Below are positions 45,029 through 53,686 of a DNA stretch of 64,000 bases, piece after piece. The first letter of the stretch is position 1. Each line of letters begins with the position of its first letter. A program made the translations under genes and the position numbers. The DNA is taken from assembly GCF_030695035.1 (NCBI RefSeq), contig NZ_JAUYTT010000025.1:1-64000 (forward strand), read 5' to 3'. The notes beneath the pieces were generated by a model that had not been told where the DNA came from, ran no database searches, and was given only the letters and a program-made list of their open reading frames with translations. The DNA is from Frigidibacter sp. (GTDB taxonomy: Bacteria > Pseudomonadota > Alphaproteobacteria > Rhodobacterales > Rhodobacteraceae).

Positions 45029-45057
45029 TTACAGTCTGGTCTCTGCCCTGATATGTT
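45029..45057 (+). promoter_or_regulatory. Sigma70-like promoter of the low-GC gene
   Basis: TTACAG and TATGTT are separated by exactly 17 bp, close to the housekeeping consensus. The predicted transcript would start near 45064, about 20 nt before the ATG, so the leader is very short and no clear Shine-Dalgarno sequence is present. Confidence 0.5.
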
Positions 45058-45082
45058 AAGATGCCAAACTAGGCATGACCAA

Positions 45083-46693
45083 ATGGACCACCGCATGAGC
45101 GAATTCTCAATTTCAGACCACATTGGCAGAATCGGCGAGTCTTGGTTCGACCTGCTCACGAACAAAGCCAAGTTACTCGTCGGCCGCATCGAGCCAGATC
45201 GTCTTGGGCGCGATCGAGTTCTCGAGTTCCCAGCCAAGGCCAGGCTCGAGTCGGAGCCATATGACAAGCGAGCGGCGCCTCTGGGCTGCTCGATCCAGAT
45301 CAAAACCATTCTGGCCACAAACGATAGAGTATCCGTAAAGCTCTCCGTTGCGGAGCGGCTGGCCATCGATAATCGCCCAACTTTGGTGTGCATCATACGC
45401 GTGGACGACTGCGACAACGTCGTCGATATGCACCTTTTGCATATATTGGACGACAACCTATCAAGGATACTTCAACGGCTCCGGGAAGAATTCTCGAAGG
45501 GTACCGACGCCCTCAATAGGGTTGAGATCACTTTTGGAGTTGCAGCTGCTCATAAAGTTGAGCAAACGCCCGACGCGCTGAAAGAAGCACTCACCTTAAT
45601 TATCGGCGAGGATATGAACGCCTACGCGGCCGAGAAAATCCGCCAGCGCGATACAGCAGGCTACCAAGACGGCGGACGTTACTCGATAGACATTACCTTC
45701 GAAGAAATTACTCCGAGAGACCTCATCGACGGAATGCTCGGACTGAAGAAGTTGGGCATCAAGGGCCTCAAGCCTTTTGAAGAACGATTCAGCATTAAGC
45801 TTCCTGGTGGATTGCCCATCCCGGGTGGTATGGAAGGCGCCGTGCTGCAGATCACTCCGACACCCGTGGATGCTGGTGTCATCTCAATTTTCAGCCGAAT
45901 ACGCGATGAGCGCATCGAGTTGAACTGTGATCTAATCGTACCGATCTTTCCTGCGATTCCTATCGAGACGATGAAAATGATCGCCAGATCTGAGTTGCTC
46001 GATGCAATCTTCAGCGTAGAGCAAGGGGCCATTCAACTCACCAACACCTTCGACGAGAGCAGCGCGCACCCTATCGGAGAGTGGCTTAAGATCTTCAAGC
46101 TGTGGGATGTCGTGTTTGCCGGTGACTCAGAACTCACAGTTCGTACGAACGATGGGCGTCAACTACTCTCTGGTAGCTTTGGCGATGCTGTGAACATTGA
46201 CGACCGACCTGAGTATCTAAACGAGATTCTATCCTTGCTCGAAATGGCTAACAGCCTTCTAATTGAAGCTAGTGCCGCTAACCGCCCAGTTAGCCTGCGT
46301 GACCTAAAGATATCTGCCAAAGCGCTCACGCAGATCCATGGCTTCTTCTTCCGCTCAAATGATCTTGGTCCATTCTCGTTTGAGATGCAGGCCGATGAGT
46401 GCGTCGAATCGGGCGAGTACCCTGCTCTTTTCGTGAGCACATTCGTTCTGGGTGAGGATGTCTATGCGTATGCACTGAAGCTCGCATTATCTCTAGAAAA
46501 AACAGGAGAGCACTGTGAATTTCGGTCAACTAGCATGACTCCTCTGCACATTTCCAAGGTAGCTGACGACGAAGCTGCGTTGGGCGAGTTCGCTAATCAC
46601 ACTGCCAAGCTTAGCGGGACGCGAATAACTATCCTGCCCAGTGCCGATGCCTCTGACGAGATGGAAGGTTTTTTGTCTTCTACCCAGGTGTAG
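45083..46693 (+). CDS. Putative defence protein: DUF4365-like (PD-(D/E)XK) nuclease domain plus unknown C-terminal region
   Basis: The 536-residue protein is clearly lower in GC than all neighbours and uses codons such as TTA and ATA that they avoid, so it was probably acquired. Its N-terminus (about residues 8-140) fits the DUF4365/Mrr-like restriction fold: a helix with Glu (IGRIGESWFDLL), an Asp strand (EPDRLGRDRVLEFPAK) and the Q-x-K motif in GCSIQIKTI, followed by RPTLVCIIRVDD. Residues 200-536 have a mixed alpha/beta profile that I do not recognise. An ATG at 45095 is an alternative start. It is alone, with no methylase or partner. Nuclease activity is inferred. Confidence 0.7.
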   Translation: MDHRMSEFSISDHIGRIGESWFDLLTNKAKLLVGRIEPDRLGRDRVLEFPAKARLESEPYDKRAAPLGCSIQIKTILATNDRVSVKLSVAERLAIDNRPTLVCIIRVDDCDNVVDMHLLHILDDNLSRILQRLREEFSKGTDALNRVEITFGVAAAHKVEQTPDALKEALTLIIGEDMNAYAAEKIRQRDTAGYQDGGRYSIDITFEEITPRDLIDGMLGLKKLGIKGLKPFEERFSIKLPGGLPIPGGMEGAVLQITPTPVDAGVISIFSRIRDERIELNCDLIVPIFPAIPIETMKMIARSELLDAIFSVEQGAIQLTNTFDESSAHPIGEWLKIFKLWDVVFAGDSELTVRTNDGRQLLSGSFGDAVNIDDRPEYLNEILSLLEMANSLLIEASAANRPVSLRDLKISAKALTQIHGFFFRSNDLGPFSFEMQADECVESGEYPALFVSTFVLGEDVYAYALKLALSLEKTGEHCEFRSTSMTPLHISKVADDEAALGEFANHTAKLSGTRITILPSADASDEMEGFLSSTQV

Positions 46694-46936
46694 TTCAAAT
46701 GTAAGTGCATTTGCCGCCGATTGTGCTGATGTAATAACCATCAATCGCGCGCGAGATAATGGCGCCATGCGCGAGGTACCAATGTCGTCTAAATGGAGTT
46801 GCGATCCTGGTTGCCAAAACGCGGGAGTGAGGTCCCGGGCGGGCACGCGCGGTAAGAGCCGAGTGGCAACAAAGGCTCTCTTAAGTCATTGCTGCAAAAA
46901 ACGGACTGGCCGCCTTGCTGGCCCCCATCGCCCCCC
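46694..46936. other. Intergenic region right of the low-GC gene
   Basis: These 243 bp stay AT-richer for about 60 bp and then rise in GC. No gene, direct repeat matching the left side or integrase-type site was recognised. Confidence 0.5.
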
Positions 46937-48784
46937 TCACGCCGCCTCCGCCGCCTCCAGCCGTTCTTGCGCCTTCATCCACATCGCCTCGGCGCGGTCG
47001 AGGCCGTCCATGACTTCGGAATATTTCTTCTGCCAGGTCTCGACCTCGCCGCCGCGGCCCTTTTCGTAGAGCTCGGGGTCGGCCAGCTTCTTCGCCAGCC
47101 GGTCGCGCATCTCGTTGATCTTGGCGAGGCGCTCCTCGCATTTGCGCAGCTCGGCCTTCAGCGCCAGAATCTCGTCGCGGCTGGCGCGTTTCTTCTCGGC
47201 TTTCGGCTTTTCGGGCTTGGGATCGTCCGATTGCAGCAAGAGGGCGCGGTAGGCCTCGAGGTCGTCCTCATAGGGGGCGACGGCGCCGCCCTTCACCAGC
47301 CAGAGCCGGTCGGCGACGAGGCTCAGGAGATGCATGTCGTGGCTGACGAGGATCACGGCGCCGGAATAGTCGGTCAGCGCCTCGACCAGCGCCTCGCGCG
47401 ATTCGATGTCGAGGTGGTTGGTCGGTTCGTCGAGGATCAGCAGGTGCGGCGCCTCGATGGTGGCGAGCAGCAGCGAGAGGCGGGCCTTCTGGCCGCCCGA
47501 GAGGCGCGCCACGGGCGTTTCGGCCTGATCGGCGCCAAGGCCGAAGCCGGCGAGGCGGGCGCGCAGACGCGGCTGCCCTTCGGCCGGGCGGATGCGCATG
47601 ATGTGCTGGAGCGGCGTTTCATCGAGATGCAGCTCATCGACCTGATGCTGGGCGAAATAGCCGATGCGCAGCTTGTTCGAGCGGGTGACCTTGCCGGTGC
47701 TGGCGGTCAGCTTGCCGGCGAGGAGCTTGGACAGGGTGGACTTGCCCTCGCCATTGCGGCCCAGAAGCGCGATGCGGTCATCCTGGTCGATGCGCAGCGA
47801 GAGGTTGCGCAGCACCGGCGGGCCGCCATAGCCCACCGAGGCATCCTCCATGTTGATGATCGGCGGCGGCAGCTCTTCGGGCGCGGGGAAGGTAAAGACG
47901 TGCTTGGCGGCCTCTTCGGGGGCCGTGATCGTCGTCATCTTCTCCAGCATCTTCACGCGGCTTTGCGCCTGCTTGGCCTTGCTGGCCTTGGCCTTGAAGC
48001 GGTCGACGAAGGCCTGCAGGTGCTGGCGGCGGGCGTCTTGCTTGCGCGCCTCGGCGGCCTGCACGGCAAGGCTGGCGGCGCGGTTCTTGGCGAAGGTGTC
48101 GTAATTGCCGGTCCAGAGCGTCAGCTTGCGGTTGTCGAGATGCAAGATGGCGCCGACAGCGCGGTTCAGCAGGCCGCGGTCATGGCTGATGATGAGGACG
48201 GTATGGGGGTATTTGGCGAGATAGGCCTCGAGCCAGAGCGCGCCTTCGAGGTCGAGATAGTTGGTGGGTTCATCGAGCAGCAGATAGTCGGGCTGCGCGA
48301 AGAGCACCCCTGCCAGCGCCACCCGCATCCGCCAGCCGCCCGAATAGTCGGAACAGGGGCGCAGCTGCGCCTCGGCATCGAAGCCGAGGCCCTTGAGGAT
48401 GGCGGAGGCGCGACCCTCGGCGGACCAGGCGTCGATATCGGTGAGGCGGGTCTGGATTTCCGAGATGCGGTGCGGGTCGGTGGCGGTTTCGGACTCGGCC
48501 ATCAGGCTGGCGCGTTCGACGTCTGCCGCCAGCACCGTCTCGATCAGCGAGGTGCCGGAGGAGGGGACCTCCTGCGCGACGCCGCCGATGCGGGCGCGGT
48601 TGGGCAGGGTGATGGTGCCCCCCTCCAGCGCCAGTTCGCCCCGGATCAGGCGGAAGAGGGTGGTCTTGCCGGCGCCGTTGCGCCCGACGAGGCCGACCTT
48701 GTGGCCGGTGGGAATCGTGGCCGTGCCGCCTTCGAACAGCGGGCGGCCTTCCACGGAATAGGTGATGTCGGATATCTTGAGCAT
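46937..48784 (-). CDS. ABC-F family ATPase (Uup/EttA-like)
   Basis: A soluble protein of 615 residues with two ABC domains and no membrane segment, the pattern of ribosome-associated ABC-F translation factors. Walker A motifs are GRNGAGKTT and GRNGEGKST, signatures YSGGWRMRVALA and LSGGQKARLSLL, Walker B LLLDEPTNYLDLE and LILDEPTNHLDIE. A linker of about 80 residues rich in Lys and Gln joins them (P-site tRNA interaction motif region), and the C-terminus is a charged coiled coil, as in Uup. Start chosen at MLKISDITYSVEGRP. Confidence 0.93.
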   Translation of the reverse strand: MLKISDITYSVEGRPLFEGGTATIPTGHKVGLVGRNGAGKTTLFRLIRGELALEGGTITLPNRARIGGVAQEVPSSGTSLIETVLAADVERASLMAESETATDPHRISEIQTRLTDIDAWSAEGRASAILKGLGFDAEAQLRPCSDYSGGWRMRVALAGVLFAQPDYLLLDEPTNYLDLEGALWLEAYLAKYPHTVLIISHDRGLLNRAVGAILHLDNRKLTLWTGNYDTFAKNRAASLAVQAAEARKQDARRQHLQAFVDRFKAKASKAKQAQSRVKMLEKMTTITAPEEAAKHVFTFPAPEELPPPIINMEDASVGYGGPPVLRNLSLRIDQDDRIALLGRNGEGKSTLSKLLAGKLTASTGKVTRSNKLRIGYFAQHQVDELHLDETPLQHIMRIRPAEGQPRLRARLAGFGLGADQAETPVARLSGGQKARLSLLLATIEAPHLLILDEPTNHLDIESREALVEALTDYSGAVILVSHDMHLLSLVADRLWLVKGGAVAPYEDDLEAYRALLLQSDDPKPEKPKAEKKRASRDEILALKAELRKCEERLAKINEMRDRLAKKLADPELYEKGRGGEVETWQKKYSEVMDGLDRAEAMWMKAQERLEAAEAA

Positions 48785-48861
48785 GGCGTCTCCCTGCCTG
48801 ATGGAGGCGCGAAGGTCAATTGCTGCTTGGCAGCAAGGGCGTGTTGAGGGCTTGGCGGAGG

Positions 48862-48920
48862 CCGGGGGGCCAGCCCCCCGGGCCCCCCGGGATACTTGGA
48901 CCAAAACGAAGGGGGAGGAG
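48862..48920 (+). repeat. GC-rich palindromic intergenic repeat, copy E
   Basis: CCGGGGGGCCAGCCCCCCGG, then CCCCGGGATACTTGGACC and AAAACGAAG. It lies in the divergent gap between the ABC-F gene and ndk. A short tandem repeat of AAGGCGGGTTTTC follows at 48955-48988. Confidence 0.6.
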
Positions 48921-49063
48921 GGGCGCGCTTTGGGTGCAGGGCGGGGCTGCCGGAAAGGCGGGTTTTCAAGGCGGGTTTTCAAGGCGGGGCGGGCATGGTA
49001 GCAGGCGCGGGCAATTACCGCTGCGGGCAGGGGCTCGCGGCCGAACGGATAAAGGCAAGGCAC

Positions 49064-49486
49064 ATGGCCATCGAACGCACCCTTTCGATCATCAAGCCCG
49101 ACGCGACCCGGCGCAACCTGACCGGCAAGATCAACGCGAAATTCGAGGAAGCCGGGCTGCGCATCGTCGCGCAGAAGCGGATCTTCCTGAGCCTGGCGCA
49201 GGCGCAGAAATTCTACGAGGTCCACAAGGACCGGCCGTTCTTTGGCGAGCTGACCGAGTTCATGGCCTCCGAGCCGGTCGTCGTGCAGGTTCTGGAAGGC
49301 GAAGGCGCCATTGCCAAGAACCGTGAAGTGATGGGCGCGACCAACCCGGCGAACGCCGATGACGGCACCATCCGCAAGGAATTCGCGCTGTCGGTTGGCG
49401 AGAACTCGGTCCACGGCTCGGACGCGCCGGAAACCGCTGCCGAAGAGATCGCCTATTTCTTCTCGGGTCTCGAACTGGTCGGCTAA
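49064..49486 (+). CDS. ndk: Nucleoside diphosphate kinase
   Basis: Transfers gamma-phosphate between nucleotides through a phosphohistidine. The 140-residue protein begins [18 protein letters not shown] and has the active-site segment [13 protein letters not shown] with the catalytic His. [19 protein letters not shown] is the nucleotide-binding loop. A 278-bp leader with a palindromic repeat separates it from the divergent ABC-F gene. Confidence 0.97.
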   Translation: MAIERTLSIIKPDATRRNLTGKINAKFEEAGLRIVAQKRIFLSLAQAQKFYEVHKDRPFFGELTEFMASEPVVVQVLEGEGAIAKNREVMGATNPANADDGTIRKEFALSVGENSVHGSDAPETAAEEIAYFFSGLELVG

Positions 49487-49499
49487 GCCGGGCAGGCGG

Positions 49500-49898
49500 T
49501 CAGCGCGCTGACCGCACCCCAAGCATATCGAGGGCCGCTTCCAGTTGGGAGCGGCTTTCGTCGTTCTGGGCACTACTTGATTTGAGCTTGTCGAAGCGGG
49601 CGCGCAGCGCGTCTTTCTCTGCCCCGCGGCAATCGTTCCAGGGGCGGCCCTGCAGGCCCATGACCAGCGCGTAATACATGATGAAATGCGGGCGGGTGCC
49701 GGAGGCGAGCAGCCGGGCATAGGCGGCATCTGGGCCAAGCGCGATCAGCGCCTCGGCGGAGGTGATGCCGATGCGGGCGAAGTCGGCCTCGGCCGCGGGG
49801 CCGAGGTTGGGGATTGCAGAGACGGGGCGCGCGCCGTCCGGCGCATCAGCGTCGGTCTGTGCGGCGCGGGGCCGGGCGGGCTTGGGCTCGGCGGGCAT
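49500..49898 (-). CDS. TfoX C-terminal domain-like helix-hairpin-helix protein
   Basis: A 132-residue protein with a Pro/Ala-rich N-terminal tail of about 30 residues, then a helix-hairpin-helix segment (VSAIPNLGPAAEADFARIGI, TSAEALIALGPDAAYARLL) matching the TfoX_C domain. FIMYYALVMGLQGRPWND also fits. In enterics TfoX proteins influence competence; the stand-alone C-terminal domain has no assigned role. AAGGAGCG precedes the ATG. It converges on ndk with 13 bp between stops. Confidence 0.82.
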   Translation of the reverse strand: MPAEPKPARPRAAQTDADAPDGARPVSAIPNLGPAAEADFARIGITSAEALIALGPDAAYARLLASGTRPHFIMYYALVMGLQGRPWNDCRGAEKDALRARFDKLKSSSAQNDESRSQLEAALDMLGVRSAR

Positions 49899-49958
49899 CG
49901 CGAACGCTCCTTGGACTCGCGGCGATGCTGCCGCGGCGCCCAAGGCGGCGTCAAGCGA

Positions 49959-50120
49959 TCAGATCGAGGCCCAGTCGGTGAAGCGCGGGGTGGGGGCTGC
50001 GGCCTGCATCTGCTGCGGGGCGCTGCCTTCGCGTTTTGCCTCGGGCTTGGAGGTGGGCGTGGTGGCTGAGCCCTGTTGCTGCGCCGGGGCGCTGCTGGAA
50101 GACATCTGGGAAATGGTCAT
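49959..50120 (-). CDS. Small Ser/Gln/Ala-rich protein (53 aa), hypothetical
   Basis: A short frame encodes MTISQMSSSSAPAQQQG and ends PRFTDWASI. It is low-complexity and probably disordered, with a conserved-looking aromatic C-terminus. AGGATC lies 8 nt before the ATG. Coding is plausible because it fills an otherwise unexplained 330-bp gap and has a clean start and stop, but no family is recognised. Confidence 0.4.
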   Translation of the reverse strand: MTISQMSSSSAPAQQQGSATTPTSKPEAKREGSAPQQMQAAAPTPRFTDWASI

Positions 50121-50230
50121 GCGTGTTGATCCTGTTGCCCCATGATTCGGGGCGTTCTGCTGCCTCTGCCCCAGCGTGACAGGGATGTCAGGCCGAAGCG
50201 TGGCGGAGTTAAGACGGGATCAGGGCTGCG

Positions 50231-50716
50231 TCAATGGGTCTGCAGCGGCTGCATCTGGGTGCAGGCGGGCGGCCGCCGCGGGGTGACGAGGAACAGCAAG
50301 TGTTCGAGAGGCACGTTATCCTCGACCAGATCGGCGAGGCTGAGGCTGTCGAGCGAGGAATAGAAGGCCTCCAGCGCGTCGACGAGACCCTTGCGCAGCC
50401 GGCAGCAGGCGGTCAGCGGGCAGGTGTTCACTTCGGGATCGAAACATTCCGTGAAGGGCACTCCGGTCTCGAAAGCACGGCAGACCTGGCCGACGGTGAT
50501 CGCGTCCATCGGCCGGGCGAGGCGCAAGCCCCCGGCGCGGCCGCGCTGGGTATCGACGAAACCAAGCTGCGCGAGCGTGTTCACCACCTGCGCAAGATGG
50601 TTTTCCGAGGCGTTGCAGGCCGCCGCAATCTCATGCTTGCGGACATAGCGCCCCTCGTTCACCGCACAGAACATCAGCGCGCGCATGGCGAGGTTGGTGC
50701 GGATCGTCAATCTCAT
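50231..50716 (-). CDS. Rrf2 family transcriptional regulator, NsrR-like
   Basis: The 161-residue protein has an Rrf2 winged helix (MRLTIRTNLAMRALMFCAV, HEIAAACNASENHLAQVVNT, QRGRAGGLRLARP) and a cysteine cluster TECFDPEVNTCPLTACCRL that fits an iron-sulfur ligand set like that of NsrR. NsrR senses nitric oxide; its placement here, divergent from a sulfide operon, suggests control of that operon instead of or as well as an NO response. AAGGACA precedes the ATG; the longer frame adds 13 residues without support. Confidence 0.85.
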   Translation of the reverse strand: MRLTIRTNLAMRALMFCAVNEGRYVRKHEIAAACNASENHLAQVVNTLAQLGFVDTQRGRAGGLRLARPMDAITVGQVCRAFETGVPFTECFDPEVNTCPLTACCRLRKGLVDALEAFYSSLDSLSLADLVEDNVPLEHLLFLVTPRRPPACTQMQPLQTH

Positions 50717-50781
50717 CGCGGGATGTCCTTGATTGGGGCTGCGGTTGCCGCACACCCTAATCGGGTCCGAAGCCCGGCGAA

Positions 50782-50795
50782 TTGACGCAGATCAC
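50782..50795. promoter_or_regulatory. Degenerate FNR-like box
   Basis: TTGACGCAGATCAC differs at two positions from TTGAT-N4-ATCAA. Its centre is 32 bp (three helical turns) from that of the perfect box in the same divergent promoter. Confidence 0.4.
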
Positions 50796-50813
50796 ATATT
50801 GGCGATGTATGTT

Positions 50814-50827
50814 TTGATCTGCATCAA
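50814..50827. promoter_or_regulatory. FNR/NnrR-type box TTGATCTGCATCAA
   Basis: A perfect TTGAT-N4-ATCAA palindrome, the site of FnrL, NnrR/DNR and related CRP-family regulators in Rhodobacterales. A -10-like CTAGAT follows at 50849-50854, placing the box near -41, right for activation of the sulfide operon that starts at 50883. Confidence 0.7.
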
Positions 50828-50882
50828 ATAGCTCCCTGTGAATACATGCTAGATCATGCATGTGTAACGGGGAGACGGGTGG

Positions 50883-52202
50883 ATGAACGGATTTGACGGG
50901 GTGGTATCGTCGCGCCGGGGATTTCTGGGGCTGGCGGGCGGATCCGCGGCGCTGTTGGCCTTGGGCTCTGCCCCGGCGCAGGCGGCGCGGGTGAAGACTG
51001 CGGCGAGGGTCGTGATTCTGGGTGCGGGGGCCGCTGGCACGGCGCTGGCGAACCGGCTTGTGACCCGGCTGGAAGGGGCCGAGATCACGCTGCTGGATGC
51101 ACGCAAGCAGCATCTCTATCAGCCCGGCTTCACGCTGATTGCGGCGGGGCTGAAGCCTGCCGGTTATTCTGTGTCGGCGACGAAGGACTGGCTGCCGCAG
51201 GGCGTGACCCTGATCGAGGAGGCGGCGGCCGGGATCGACCCGGTGGCGAAGACCGTGACCTCTACCGGCGGCACGGTGCTGGGATATGACTTTCTGGTGG
51301 TGGCGACGGGCCTGAAGCTCGATTACGACGCGATCCCCGGCATGTCGCTGGACCTGATCGGCAGCGATGGCGTGGGGTCAGTCTATGCCGGGCCGGAGCA
51401 TGCGGCGAAGACCTGGGAAGCGATGGACAAGTTCACCTCGGAGGGCGGGGTGGGCCTGTTCTCGCGCCCGGCGACCGAGATGAAATGCGCCGGCGCGCCG
51501 CTGAAATACACCTTCCTGACCGATGACTATGCGGTGCGCAAAGGCACGCGGGACAAGGTGGAGATCAAGTATCTGGCCCATAACAAGGCCTTCTTCTCTG
51601 TCCCCATCGTGTCGGAAAAGCTGCGGATGCTGTTTGGCGAGCGGAGGATCCAGACCGCCTTTGACCATGTGCTGATCGCGCTCGATCCGGGCCGCCGCAT
51701 TGCCACCTTCCAGACGCCCGAGGGGCCCAAGGAAGAGGGCTATGACTTCATCAACGTGATCCCGCCGATGCGGGCGCCCGATGTGGTGCGGGCCTCCGGC
51801 CTGTCCTGGGCCGACAAATGGACCGATCAGGGCTGGATCGAGGTGGACAAGGGCACGCTGCGCCATGCCCGCTTCCCCGAGGTGTTCGGGCTGGGTGACA
51901 TCTGCGGCGTGCCCAAGGGCAAGACCGCGGCCAGCGTCAAATGGATGGTGCCGGTGGTCGAGGATCATCTGGTCGCGCAGATCGAGGGCAAGGAGGGCAC
52001 TCAGGTCTATAACGGCTATACCTCTTGCCCGCTGATCACCCGGATCGGCAAGGCGATGCTGGTCGAGTTCGACTATAACGACAACCTGACCCCGTCTTTC
52101 CCCGGTGTGATCGCGCCGCTGGAGGAGTTGTGGATTTCCTGGCTGATGAAGGAAATCGCGTTGAAACCCACCTATAACGCCATGCTGCGCGGCAAGGCCT
52201 GA
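50883..52202 (+). CDS. Tat-exported sulfide:quinone oxidoreductase-like flavoprotein
   Basis: Oxidises sulfide and reduces quinone. The 439-residue protein starts with a twin-arginine signal (SSRRGFLGLAGGSAALLALG) and an FAD-binding Rossmann fold (ARVVILGAGAAGTALANRL). Two cysteines match SQR redox residues: EMKCAGAPLKYTF and the C-terminal NGYTSCPLITRIGKAML. FAD contact GDICGVPKGKTAASV is also present. The twin-arginine signal means the enzyme works on the periplasmic face, unlike most SQRs. It heads an operon with DUF5368, SLAC1 and DsrE genes. Confidence 0.87.
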   Translation: MNGFDGVVSSRRGFLGLAGGSAALLALGSAPAQAARVKTAARVVILGAGAAGTALANRLVTRLEGAEITLLDARKQHLYQPGFTLIAAGLKPAGYSVSATKDWLPQGVTLIEEAAAGIDPVAKTVTSTGGTVLGYDFLVVATGLKLDYDAIPGMSLDLIGSDGVGSVYAGPEHAAKTWEAMDKFTSEGGVGLFSRPATEMKCAGAPLKYTFLTDDYAVRKGTRDKVEIKYLAHNKAFFSVPIVSEKLRMLFGERRIQTAFDHVLIALDPGRRIATFQTPEGPKEEGYDFINVIPPMRAPDVVRASGLSWADKWTDQGWIEVDKGTLRHARFPEVFGLGDICGVPKGKTAASVKWMVPVVEDHLVAQIEGKEGTQVYNGYTSCPLITRIGKAMLVEFDYNDNLTPSFPGVIAPLEELWISWLMKEIALKPTYNAMLRGKA

Positions 52203-52214
52203 GGAGAGACGGGC

Positions 52215-52568
52215 ATGAAAGACCTGACATTCGAGACGCTTCTGGCGGTGTTCGAGGAGATTTTCGGCTTTGGCCTGTTCTGGGCGATGGTCGTGGCAGC
52301 GGCGCTGGGGACGATAGCCTTCGTCTATGTGCTGATCCGCGACCGCAATCTGGTCAGCCGCCGCCTGGTACGGGCCGAGCTGCTGGCCCCGGTCGGCGCC
52401 CTTGCCGCGATCTGGTTCGTGCAGGAGATGACGTCGTCGGGGTTCCGCGACATCGGCGGGCCGGTCGACGTGATCGTGCTGATCGTCATCGGTGCGGCGG
52501 GCGCGGTGGGGCTGACCATCTTTGCCTATGTCGCGCAGGCGCTGATCGGCGGTCCGCAGCGCGGCTGA
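52215..52568 (+). CDS. DUF5368 family membrane protein
   Basis: The 117-residue protein has three transmembrane segments (about residues 18-40, 54-70 and 84-106). It begins MKDLTFETLLAVFEEIFGFG and belongs with the small DUF5368 proteins found beside SQR-type genes in Rhodobacterales. Function is unknown. It starts 12 bp after the SQR stop, behind GAGGAGA, so it is in the same operon. A role as a membrane partner of the exported flavoprotein is a guess from context. Confidence 0.8.
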   Translation: MKDLTFETLLAVFEEIFGFGLFWAMVVAAALGTIAFVYVLIRDRNLVSRRLVRAELLAPVGALAAIWFVQEMTSSGFRDIGGPVDVIVLIVIGAAGAVGLTIFAYVAQALIGGPQRG

Positions 52569-52654
52569 CATAGGCCCCAGCGGCCGACACCGAAACCTGC
52601 CCTTCCCGCGCGGCGGCCGCCACGCGGTGGCCCCCCTCTGCCGGAGTATTACCG

Positions 52655-53653
52655 ATGTTCTCGTCCAGTCCCGTCGCCTCTGCCCCCGCCGTGCCGCATG
52701 GAAGGCTGGAGCATTTCCCGATCACCTTCTTTGCCACGACCATGGGTCTTGGCGGCTTCACGCTCGCCGTCCATGCCGCCGAGCGCGCGCTTGGGCGGGG
52801 GCCCGGCCTGTCGCATCTGCTGCTGGCGGTGACGGGGGCGGTGTTCCTGACGCTGATCGCGCTTTATGGCGCCAAGGCGCTGCGCCATCCGGCGGCGGTG
52901 CGCGCGGAGTGGCACCATCCGGTGCGGCTGGCCTTCTTTCCCACCGTGTCGGTCTCGATGCTGCTGCTGGGAGTGGCGCTGCTGGGGGATTGGCCGCGGC
53001 TGGCGCTGGTGGTCTGGGCGCTTGGCACGCTGTTGCAAGGGGCGCTGACGCTGGCGGTGATCTCGGGCTGGATCGGGACTCGGGCGTTTCAGCACGGGCA
53101 TCTGAGCCCGGCCTGGTTCATCCCCGCCGTTGGCAATGTGATCGTGCCGGTGGCGGGGGCGCCGCTGGGGTACATGGACCTGTCCTGGCTGTTCTTCTCG
53201 GGCGGCCTGCTGTTCTGGCTGGTGCTGCTGACGCTGGTCTTCAACCGGCTGGTGTTCCACGACCCGCTGCCGGGCCGCTTGCAGCCGACGCTGGTGATCC
53301 TGATCGCGCCCCCGGCGGTGGCCTATGTCGCCTGGCTGCGGATGATGGCGCCTGCCACCGGCGTGGATGCCTTCGGGCATATCCTGCTGAGCCTGGGCTA
53401 TGTTTTTGCCGCCCTCGTCGCGCTGCAGGCGCCGCGGATATTGCGGCTGCCCTTCGTCATGTCGTTCTGGGCGCTGTCCTTCCCGCTGGCGGCGCTGACC
53501 ATCGCCAGCTTTGCCCACGGCGCCGCGGCGCAGTCGATCGCGCATCAGCGCATCGGCTTTGCACTGCTGGCGCTGCTGGCGGTGGTGATCGCCGGGCTGG
53601 TGGGGCGTACCACGCTTGCCGTGGCCCGGGGCGAGATCTGCCGGCCCGAGTGA
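52655..53653 (+). CDS. SLAC1/TehA (TDT) family anion channel or transporter
   Basis: The 332-residue protein has about ten hydrophobic segments and the TDT-family layout, opening with HGRLEHFPITFFATTMGLGG and later NVIVPVAGAPLGYMDLSWLF. Family members move anions such as sulfite, malate, chloride or tellurite. In this operon sulfite or another sulfur oxyanion is the sensible candidate. The ATG gives a cytoplasmic N-terminal tail of about 28 residues. Confidence 0.87.
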   Translation: MFSSSPVASAPAVPHGRLEHFPITFFATTMGLGGFTLAVHAAERALGRGPGLSHLLLAVTGAVFLTLIALYGAKALRHPAAVRAEWHHPVRLAFFPTVSVSMLLLGVALLGDWPRLALVVWALGTLLQGALTLAVISGWIGTRAFQHGHLSPAWFIPAVGNVIVPVAGAPLGYMDLSWLFFSGGLLFWLVLLTLVFNRLVFHDPLPGRLQPTLVILIAPPAVAYVAWLRMMAPATGVDAFGHILLSLGYVFAALVALQAPRILRLPFVMSFWALSFPLAALTIASFAHGAAAQSIAHQRIGFALLALLAVVIAGLVGRTTLAVARGEICRPE

Positions 53654-53686
53654 CCCGTTTCCCCCTCACCTGAAAAGGACGACCCG

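Larger units (their letters stand above)
44694..45082. other. Intergenic region: G-rich tract, repeat copy 2 and promoter of the low-GC gene
   Basis: The plus strand at 44731-44774 is a run of G-tracts (GGGG-TTGT-GGGGGG-AGGT-GGGG-A-GGG and further). It is followed by the 66-bp repeat (44814-44879), about 150 bp without recognisable features and a promoter-like sequence at 45029-45057. No gene is supported here; the open frame upstream of 45083 contains the non-coding repeat. Confidence 0.6.

Noticed and set aside
44723-45082. Upstream extension of the low-GC gene
   Set aside because: It spans a G-rich tract, the 66-bp repeat and the promoter-like sequence, and the translated part is low-complexity.
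48955-48988. Tandem AAGGCGGGTTTTC repeat as a regulatory array before ndk
   Set aside because: Only two full units and part of a third; too short to distinguish from replication slippage.
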